DNA of 8,298 nucleotides, taken from Bacteroidota bacterium (lineage in GTDB: Bacteria; Bacteroidota; Bacteroidia; Bacteroidales; Prolixibacteraceae). Both the position numbers and the translations under genes were made by a program. The DNA lies in NCBI GenBank assembly GCA_013203755.1, contig JABMPI010000591.1, forward strand, positions 1 through 8,298. The letters run 5' to 3'. Position 1 is the stretch's first letter; the number at the start of each line of letters is the position of its first letter. This document shows, one piece after another, positions 1 to 5,882 of the stretch. The notes beneath the pieces are model-generated. The model searched no databases. It saw only the letters and a program-made list of their open reading frames with translations, and had not been told where the DNA came from.

Positions 1-129
1 GCACAAACCGCTTATGGATTAACCGGCGACAGGGAAAAAGCATTGGAAGCAGGGTGCAACGATTATATTGCAAAACCAATTAACAAAACCGAATTACTGG
101 TATTAATACAAAAGTATTTTAAGAAATAA
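1..129 (+). CDS. Response-regulator receiver domain, C-terminal end (partial)
   Basis: The frame is open from the first base to a TAA at 127-129 and gives 42 residues, the last part of a CheY-like receiver (REC) domain. Visible landmarks are AQTAY, with the conserved Thr (fragment residue 3) of strand beta 4; the GDREKALEAGCNDYI stretch; and the Lys-Pro pair (residues 25-26, in IAKPI) whose Lys contacts the phosphorylated Asp in this family. A final helix, ELLVLIQKYF, leads straight to the stop, so REC is the last domain of the protein. In Bacteroidota this exact style is common at the end of hybrid histidine kinases, but a stand-alone response regulator is equally compatible. The phospho-acceptor Asp and everything upstream lie outside the window, so the signal sensed is unknown. 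A degraded gene starts four bases after the stop. Confidence 0.88.
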   Translation, partial: AQTAYGLTGDREKALEAGCNDYIAKPINKTELLVLIQKYFKK

Positions 130-133
130 TACT

Positions 134-683
134 ATGTAAACTGACAATTAAACGATTTGAAGAAAAGGAAGCCCATTATAAAGTATTATATGAAGGTTTT
201 AGCCAAAAGCTTCCACCAGCTTTGACAGAAGTGGTATTTAAACACTTGCCTTAATTTAATAAACACTTCAATAAATATGAAAAAGCAGTGCTTGCTATTG
301 CCGAAAAATATGTCGGCGAGATTTGGAAAGAGTTCAATACGGTAGACTCAATGAATTTTAAAAAATTTGCTGTAACGGCTCTTGCCCCGGTTAAAAAGCC
401 AACAACAAGAGAAGAGGCAGATAGGAAACGTCTAAAAGAGATGAGCGAACTTCCGGATAAATATCACGAACAATACACTGAAGTATTTTGGGAATCGTAC
501 AAAGAGGAATTAGTTGGAGAGGTGTATGAATATGCGGTATACGAGAAAATGAAAGAGGTTTTTACTGAATTTTATATCGATGATATTCTGGAATTAGACA
601 GCGATTATTTGCGCTATTTCGACAGAGGGATTTATCTTATGTGTTCTCGTCGGTTTGTGGATGGAATTTACGAACTGATATAA
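134..683 (+). pseudogene. Broken small gene, hypothetical protein (frameshift plus in-frame stop)
   Basis: I do not recognise the family. An open frame of 131 codons runs from a GTG at 288 to TAA at 681-683, but the same frame is also coding-like further upstream. From 138 it reads KLTIKRFEEKEAHYKVLYEG and on to FKHLP, hits TAA at 252-254, then continues FNKHFNKYEKAVLAIAEKYV into the GTG-started part. No usable start codon lies in that frame before 252. An ATG at 134 is followed by T137 and then the open frame, so removing that one T gives ATG AAA CTG ACA. Undoing both lesions would restore a protein of about 182 residues: soluble, charged, Glu/Lys/Tyr-rich, mostly helical in appearance, with no signal peptide or membrane segment. 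The ATG sits 4 bp after the receiver gene, which suggests the ancestor was translated with it. The alternative is a functional 131-residue protein from GTG 288, which has only a weak purine stretch upstream. Sequencing error is also possible for one lesion. Confidence 0.55.
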
Positions 684-700
684 ACTTAAGTTCTTGATAA

Positions 701-772
701 TGAAGGTGCCAATTCAGAATAAAAAATGGATGTTCTCCTTTTTAATTCAAAATAGAGGGATGGCATCCTTCA
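701..772. repeat. Imperfect inverted and direct repeats in the spacer
   Basis: The spacer between the broken gene and nifJ contains no open frame of note. Its ends are nearly complementary: TGAAGGTGCC (701-710) against GGCATCCTTCA (762-772), with one bulged base. Inside, AATTCAGAAT (711-720) recurs as AATTCAAAAT (744-753), 33 bases later. This may be a decayed dispersed repeat or an old hairpin. The central loop of about 51 nt is too long for an ordinary terminator, and no function can be assigned. Confidence 0.3.
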
Positions 773-773
773 C

Positions 774-808
774 AAAAAAAAAGCCGCTGCAAAAATTAAT
801 GCAGCGGC
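774..808 (-). terminator. Rho-independent terminator of nifJ
   Basis: A perfect 9-bp GC-rich stem, GCCGCTGCA (783-791) with TGCAGCGGC (800-808), has an 8-nt AT loop. On the minus strand the stem is followed at once by nine U (complement of the A run 774-782). It starts 24 nt after the nifJ stop codon. On the plus strand the stem is followed by C and four T, so it may also weakly stop rightward transcription from the receiver-domain side. Confidence 0.9.
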
Positions 809-831
809 CTTTTATTATAATAGAGTGGTTT

Positions 832-3800
832 TTATTCCTCTGTTTTTGAGAAATCCATGGCAGCCATTCTAAGGTAAGAATTATGACGCCATTTTGCATT
901 CTCCTCCGAAGCAGCAAACAATTCGTCGGCTTCAGCCGGGAATGTTTTCTTTAATGAAGTATAACGAACCTCACCGTTTAAGAACTCCTGGAATTTACTC
1001 CAGTCCGGTGCTTTCGAATCCAATACGAATGGGTTTTTACCCTCTTCTTCCAACAGTGGATTATGACGGAACAATGACCAGTAACCAGCCTGAACAGCTT
1101 TTTTCTCTTCTTCCTGTGTTTTCCCCATGCTTGCACGCAATCCGTGAGAGATACAAGGCGAATAAGCAATAATTAGTGATGGTCCAGGATAGGATTCAGC
1201 CTCTTTTAATGCTTTGAAATATTGCGATTGATTGGCTCCCATTGCAACTTGTGCAACGTAAACATAACCATAGCTCATCATCATTGCACCCAGGTCTTTT
1301 TTACGAATTTTTTTACCCGAAGCAGCAAATTTAGCAACAGCTCCAACCGGAGTTGCTTTCGATGCCTGACCACCTGTATTTGAGTAAATCTCGGTATCCA
1401 TTACCAAAACATTAATGTCTTGTCCGCTGGCTAAAACATGGTCCAAACCACCAAAGCCAATGTCGTAAGCCCAACCGTCGCCACCAAATACCCAAGTCGA
1501 TTTTTTAATCAGGTATTGTTTTAGTTTAACTATTTCTTTTGCATCGCCGTTATCACTGGTTGTAATTACATCTAATACTTTTTTAGTAGCTACAACAGAA
1601 CCGTTAGCATTTTCTTTGTTTGCAATCCATTCTGTGTAAACTTCTTTTTCAGCATCGCTTGCACCGTTACTTAGCGCACCCTGCATAATGCTTTCAATGC
1701 GGTCGCGTTGTGCCTGAACACCTTCAGAAAAACCAAAGCCATACTCGGCGTTATCTTCGAACAATGAATTTGCCCAAGCTGGTCCGTTTCCTGAATCTTT
1801 ATGTTTGCAATACGGAGTAGATGGAGCAGAACCACCGTAAATTGAAGAACAACCTGTTGCATTGGCAACCATCATTCTTTCGCCGTATAATTGTGTAATT
1901 AATTTAATGTATGGAGTTTCTCCACAACCTGCACAAGCTCCGGAGAACTCGAATAATGGTTGAGCAAACTGCGAGTTTTTAACAGATTTGGTTTTGTCTA
2001 CCACATTCTCTTTTAAAGCAACCTCGTCTACCATGTAGTCCCAACGTTTAATCTCGTCTTGCTGAGAACCCAGAGGTTTCATTATCAACGATTTTTCTTT
2101 CGAAGGACAAACATCGGCACAGTTTCCGCAACCGGTACAGTCGAGAACACTCACCTGAATTCTGAAATTTAAGCCACCAAATACTTTTGCCGGAGTAGCC
2201 ACTTTAACCTCAGTACCGTCTGGTGATGCAGTAACTTCTGCCTCGTCCATTAAGAATGGGCGAATTGCAGCGTGAGGACAAACATAAGCACATTGGTTAC
2301 ACTGAATACAGTTGTCAGCTTGCCATTCTGGTACATTTACCGCAACACCACGTTTTTCGTAAGCCGCAGTTCCCAATGGGAAAGTACCATCTTCACTACC
2401 AATAAAGGTAGAAACCGGAAGATCGTCACCACGTTGTCCGTTAATTACGTCAACAACATTTTTAATGTACTCAGGACGTTTTGAATCTTCCTCAACATCT
2501 CCAACTTCGATGTCTTTCCATTCGGTAGGTACTTCAACTTCAACAACGTTTTTACCACCAGCTTCAACTGCCGAGTAGTTCATGTTTACAATGTGTTCGC
2601 CTTTGTTTCCGTATGATTTTACAATGGCAGTTTTCATTTGGTCAACAGCAATTTCGTAAGGAATTACGCCTGTGATTTTGAAGAAAGCCGATTGCATAAT
2701 TGTATTGGTGCGTGTTCCCAAACCTAACTCTTCACCCAACTTGGTTCCGTTGATGATGTAGAATTTGATTTCGTTGTCCGCCATGTATTTTTTCATTCCA
2801 TCAGGAAGACGTCTTTTAGTCTCTTCTGCGTCCCAAATTGAGTTCATTAGGAATGAACCACCTTTTTTCAATCCTTTTAAAACATCATATAAATTAATGT
2901 ATGCAGGAACGTGGCAAGCCACAAAATCGGGTGTTGTTACCAGGTAAGTTGAACGAATTTGTTTTTCACCAAAACGAAGGTGAGAACAAGTAAAACCACC
3001 CGATTTTTTTGAATCGTATTGGAAATATCCCTGACAAGATTTGTCGGTGGCATCACCAATAATTTTAATTGAATTTTTATTTGCACCAACTGTACCGTCA
3101 GAACCCAAACCATAGAATTTAGCCTGGTAAGTTCCTTTCGGAGTCATGTCGATTTCTTCTTTTAATGGAAGCGATTTGAAAGTTACGTCATCTACAATAC
3201 CTACTGTGAAATCAGCTTTTGGCTCATTTCTCTCAAGGTTTTCGTAAATCGACATAATTTGCGATGGAGTAGTGTCTTTTGAACCTAAACCATAACGTCC
3301 GCCAACAATAATCGGTGCATTTTCTTTTCCGTAGAAATAAGAGCGAATATCTAAGAACAAAGGCTCGCCACCAGCTCCCGGCTCTTTTGCACGGTCTAAA
3401 ACAGCAATTCTTTTTACTGATTTTGGAAGTGCTTCTGCGAAATATTTTGCTGAGAACGGGCGGAACAAGTGTACCACAACCAAACCAACTTTTTTACCTT
3501 GAGCGGTTAAATAATCTATGGTTTCACGAATGGTTTCTGTTGAAGAACCCATTGCAATAATGATGTTCTCCGCTTCAGGATCGCCATAATAAGTGAATGG
3601 ACGGTATTTCCTACCGGTCAGTTCGCTAATTTGATCCATGTAATCCGCTACAATATCCGGAACAGCATCTAAGAATCTATTTCCTGCTTCTTTTGCCTGA
3701 AAGAAAATATCAGGGTTTTGAGCAGTGCCACGAGTTACAGGATTTTCCGGATTAATTGCACGGTCGCGAAACTCCTGCAATGCGTCCTGGTCAACCATTG

Positions 3801-4383
3801 GAACAATATCTTCCATGTCAATGGCTTCAATTTTTTGGATTTCGTGTGAAGTCCTGAAACCATCGAAAAATGCTAAGAATGGAACTCTTGATTTTAGTGT
3901 AGCCAAATGCGCAACACCAGCTAAATCCATTTCCTCCTGAACAGAACCGGCTCCCAACATTGCGAAGCCAGTTTGACGTGCAGCATAAATATCACTATGA
4001 TCGCCAAAGATAGAAAGAGCATGACCTGCCAATGCACGTGCACTTACATGAAAAACTGTAGGTAATAACTCACCTGCCATTTTGTACATGTTAGGTATCA
4101 TTAACAACAATCCCTGCGACGCAGTGTAAGTAGAAGTTAAAGCACCCGCCTGAAGAGCACCGTGAACTGCACCTGCAGCACCACCTTCACTTTGCATTTC
4201 TGCCAAACGAACCGGACGTCCAAACATGTTTTTTCTACCAAAAGCTGCCCACTCGTCGACATATTCTGCCATAGTTGACGAAGGAGTAATAGGGTAGATA
4301 CATGCTACTTCGCTAAACATATAACTTATATGCGCTGCCGCATAATTGCCGTCGCATGTGATGAATTTCTTTTGCTTAGTCAT
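832..4383 (-). CDS. nifJ: Pyruvate:ferredoxin (flavodoxin) oxidoreductase, single-chain
   Basis: This cytoplasmic enzyme converts pyruvate and CoA to acetyl-CoA and CO2 and passes two electrons to ferredoxin or flavodoxin; it is the usual anaerobic pyruvate exit in Bacteroidota. The 1183 residues show the full domain order. The N-terminal pyruvate/thiamine part (about 1-260) has YPITPSS (30-36), the cofactor Glu in MQSEGG (E66) and HVSAR (R116). Domain II and the CoA-binding domain III follow (to about 625). A two-cluster ferredoxin domain has CIQCNQCAYVC (C692, C695, C698, C702) and CTGCGNCADVC (C749, C752, C755, C759). The C-terminal thiamine diphosphate domain has GDG (968-970) through N1002 in DTEIYSNTGG. 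The proximal cluster ligands are C817, C820, C845 and C1077. The chain ends about 106 residues after C1077, roughly 55 fewer than in the Desulfovibrio africanus enzyme, so the oxygen-protecting C-terminal extension known there seems absent. The ATG start gives MTKQKKFITCDGN, normal for the family. No Shine-Dalgarno and no TAnnTTTG match lies in the AT-rich 53 bp upstream. Confidence 0.97.
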   Translation of the reverse strand: MTKQKKFITCDGNYAAAHISYMFSEVACIYPITPSSTMAEYVDEWAAFGRKNMFGRPVRLAEMQSEGGAAGAVHGALQAGALTSTYTASQGLLLMIPNMYKMAGELLPTVFHVSARALAGHALSIFGDHSDIYAARQTGFAMLGAGSVQEEMDLAGVAHLATLKSRVPFLAFFDGFRTSHEIQKIEAIDMEDIVPMVDQDALQEFRDRAINPENPVTRGTAQNPDIFFQAKEAGNRFLDAVPDIVADYMDQISELTGRKYRPFTYYGDPEAENIIIAMGSSTETIRETIDYLTAQGKKVGLVVVHLFRPFSAKYFAEALPKSVKRIAVLDRAKEPGAGGEPLFLDIRSYFYGKENAPIIVGGRYGLGSKDTTPSQIMSIYENLERNEPKADFTVGIVDDVTFKSLPLKEEIDMTPKGTYQAKFYGLGSDGTVGANKNSIKIIGDATDKSCQGYFQYDSKKSGGFTCSHLRFGEKQIRSTYLVTTPDFVACHVPAYINLYDVLKGLKKGGSFLMNSIWDAEETKRRLPDGMKKYMADNEIKFYIINGTKLGEELGLGTRTNTIMQSAFFKITGVIPYEIAVDQMKTAIVKSYGNKGEHIVNMNYSAVEAGGKNVVEVEVPTEWKDIEVGDVEEDSKRPEYIKNVVDVINGQRGDDLPVSTFIGSEDGTFPLGTAAYEKRGVAVNVPEWQADNCIQCNQCAYVCPHAAIRPFLMDEAEVTASPDGTEVKVATPAKVFGGLNFRIQVSVLDCTGCGNCADVCPSKEKSLIMKPLGSQQDEIKRWDYMVDEVALKENVVDKTKSVKNSQFAQPLFEFSGACAGCGETPYIKLITQLYGERMMVANATGCSSIYGGSAPSTPYCKHKDSGNGPAWANSLFEDNAEYGFGFSEGVQAQRDRIESIMQGALSNGASDAEKEVYTEWIANKENANGSVVATKKVLDVITTSDNGDAKEIVKLKQYLIKKSTWVFGGDGWAYDIGFGGLDHVLASGQDINVLVMDTEIYSNTGGQASKATPVGAVAKFAASGKKIRKKDLGAMMMSYGYVYVAQVAMGANQSQYFKALKEAESYPGPSLIIAYSPCISHGLRASMGKTQEEEKKAVQAGYWSLFRHNPLLEEEGKNPFVLDSKAPDWSKFQEFLNGEVRYTSLKKTFPAEADELFAASEENAKWRHNSYLRMAAMDFSKTEE

Positions 4384-4436
4384 TTTTTATTCAATTTATA
4401 TTTTTTGTATATTATTTGTTTCTAATGATTTTTAGT

Positions 4437-5612
4437 CTAGTACAAAAAGCCAAACAACCACAGTGGTATTTTATTGCCTTCTCCAATTTCAATTACATCG
4501 GAGGCTGCGTAAATATCACGAGTCGGGTCCAGTTTTCTGCCACCCACTATAAAATGGTATTTGCCATCAACACAGAAATCGGATTTTGGCGAGGTTCTAA
4601 GTTGGCATTTATACCCCACCTGGTTGTAAAAGAACGTTTGGCGCAAATTTAAATTACCCGTATTATTTGGCGCAATGGCATAAATTAAGTTTGTATTGTG
4701 CAAATAAACTTTGTCGGGCTTTTTTATTTGGTCGTCATCGCCGTTTGAATGAAGCATGTGAATTAATTTAGCATTTTTTAAATACTTTAAGTAATTCATT
4801 ACCGTTGCTCGCGATGTTTGAACAGCCGTCGCCAATTTACTAACATTTGGCGTAAAAGGCGTTTCTGTGGCTATGATGTGCAGCAGCTTTCTTAATTTAG
4901 AAAGGTATTTTAATTCAATTTGATTGATATACGGAACATCTATTTCCAGTGCCAGATTTATATGCTTAAGTAATTTGTTGACGTAGAAATTGGGGTCATC
5001 CATAAAATAAGGGAAATAACCTTGTTTTAAGTAGTCGTCGAAATAGGCAAGCGGACGAACTTCAGCAACAATCTTTTTTGCAATTTTCACATGGTTTTTC
5101 ACTAACTCATCGAAAGTGTAGAAATCAAAATTACTTCCTGTTTGATGGTTTAGATATTCTCTAAACGATAAACCTTCCAAATGATTGATGCTTGCAATTC
5201 CATCTAAATCCGGATTATCTTCGGCAATTCGAAGAACCGGCGACGAGGTGAAAATAATTTTTAATTCAGGAATGTCGGTCACACACTTTTTTAAATCTTC
5301 CGACCATTCAGGATATTTCTGAATTTGGTCTAATATCAATACTTTTCCACCCCGTTTTGCAAATTCATCGGCAAACGAACTTATTTTTCGTTTGGTGAAA
5401 TAGAAATTATTGAGGTTGATGTAGAGTACCGAATTCGATTCAGGATAAGTCTTTCGAATGTAGTCGAGTAGGAACGTAGTTTTACCAACCCCCCTAAAAC
5501 CCTTAATGCAAATGAGTTTTTGATTCCAATCAATACTTTCTAAAAGCTCCCTTTTTATAGTAGGTTTCGAGCTTTCCAGTAAAGACTTATGTGTATGTTG
5601 AAAGAATTCCAA
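4437..5612 (-). CDS. AAA_14/DUF4143-type ATPase with winged helix, role unknown
   Basis: The 391-residue protein belongs to a widespread family of stand-alone ATPases whose cellular role is not established. Domains in order: a P-loop AAA domain (about 15-165) with Walker A GFRGVGKTT (38-46), Walker B VLILDQ (91-96) and a sensor-1-like FTSS (121-124); the LSFREYL motif (148-154) typical of the family; a helical part; a helix-turn-helix (about 253-287; SKLATAVQTSRATVMNYLKYL), suggesting DNA or protein contact; and a C-terminal DUF4143-like part with DFCVDGKYHFIVGGRK (345-360). Length is normal. The odd point is Walker B: family members usually have Asp-Glu, here D95-Q96 (codon CAA), so the catalytic Glu is missing. 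Walker A looks intact, so ATP binding is expected, but hydrolysis may be slow. There is no signal peptide or membrane segment. It ends 53 bp before nifJ on the same strand with no clear terminator between them, so read-through into nifJ is possible. A TAnnTTTG promoter lies just upstream. Confidence 0.88.
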   Translation of the reverse strand: MEFFQHTHKSLLESSKPTIKRELLESIDWNQKLICIKGFRGVGKTTFLLDYIRKTYPESNSVLYINLNNFYFTKRKISSFADEFAKRGGKVLILDQIQKYPEWSEDLKKCVTDIPELKIIFTSSPVLRIAEDNPDLDGIASINHLEGLSFREYLNHQTGSNFDFYTFDELVKNHVKIAKKIVAEVRPLAYFDDYLKQGYFPYFMDDPNFYVNKLLKHINLALEIDVPYINQIELKYLSKLRKLLHIIATETPFTPNVSKLATAVQTSRATVMNYLKYLKNAKLIHMLHSNGDDDQIKKPDKVYLHNTNLIYAIAPNNTGNLNLRQTFFYNQVGYKCQLRTSPKSDFCVDGKYHFIVGGRKLDPTRDIYAASDVIEIGEGNKIPLWLFGFLY

Positions 5613-5627
5613 GCTTTAAATTTTATG

Positions 5628-5660
5628 CAAAAATAACCAGTTTAAGCTTATAATTGCAAT
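5628..5660 (-). promoter_or_regulatory. Bacteroidota-type promoter for the ATPase gene
   Basis: On the minus strand TATTTTTG (5635-5628) matches the Bacteroidota -7 consensus TAnnTTTG exactly. An ATTG (5660-5657), 21 nt further upstream, is a partial match to the TTTG -33 element. Transcription would start near 5621, leaving a leader of about ten nucleotides before the ATG at 5612. Short motifs like this arise by chance in AT-rich DNA; position and orientation are the main support. Confidence 0.5.
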
Positions 5661-5720
5661 CTGTACATAGCAAAAACAGAAAATAGATGCTATTTATAAC
5701 TTGTAAAAATAGTAAAATAT

Positions 5721-5738
5721 TGGAATTTGACAATTCCA
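5721..5738. promoter_or_regulatory. Operator-like dyad in the divergent intergenic region
   Basis: TGGAATTTGACAATTCCA is a perfect 7-bp dyad around a 4-nt centre (TGAC). It overlaps a second, longer inverted pair: TTGACA (5727-5732) and TGTCAA (5747-5752). It lies roughly midway between the two divergent promoters, about 60 bp from the ATPase-side -33 element and 120 bp from the other -7 element, which would suit a regulator binding site. The rest of 5613-5882 has no open frame of note. No regulator is identified. Confidence 0.25.
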
Positions 5739-5859
5739 TAACTGTCTGTCAATTGCTTAAATATCCGAAGGGAAGCCAGTTTTAGAATAAGTTTGGGCTT
5801 ATTATTTTAATTAACATTGGGTTGAGGAGATCGTGTTAAACACAGAGGTTAAAAAATTG

Positions 5860-5867
5860 TAAATTTG
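5860..5867 (+). promoter_or_regulatory. Bacteroidota-type -7 element for the U32 gene
   Basis: TAAATTTG matches TAnnTTTG exactly. No good TTTG -33 element is present at the usual distance, though many promoters of this phylum have a weak one. Transcription would begin about seven bases after the motif, near 5874, so the ATG at 5883 would have a leader of only about nine bases. The motif includes the TTG at 5865, which argues against that TTG being the start codon. Confidence 0.5.
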
Positions 5868-5882
5868 CCAGAAATTATATTC

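Noticed and set aside
722..743. A-rich/T-rich hairpin as a plus-strand terminator for the broken gene
   Set aside because: The stem is only AAAAA/TTTTT plus a GGA/TCC trio with a bulge; it is too weak, and the strong hairpin at 783-808 already serves this spacer.
894..3940. Several open frames of 60-92 codons on the plus strand and in other minus frames across this interval
   Set aside because: All lie inside nifJ, whose protein is intact and conserved throughout. Their translations show no recognisable domain and are antisense or out-of-frame shadows.
4416..4652. Open frame of 78 codons on the plus strand overlapping the end of the ATPase gene
   Set aside because: It is antisense to the conserved C-terminal part of the ATPase, with no domain and no separate start signal.
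5786..5803. AATAAG/CTTATT hairpin in the divergent spacer as a riboswitch or attenuator
   Set aside because: Six mostly AT pairs, upstream of the predicted transcription start, with a competing AAGCC/GGCTT pairing. There is no conserved riboswitch core.
5865..5882. TTG at 5865 as the start of the U32 gene
   Set aside because: It overlaps an exact TAnnTTTG promoter element and adds six residues not typical of the family. ATG 5883 gives MQNKPELLLPVGN, a normal U32 N-terminus.
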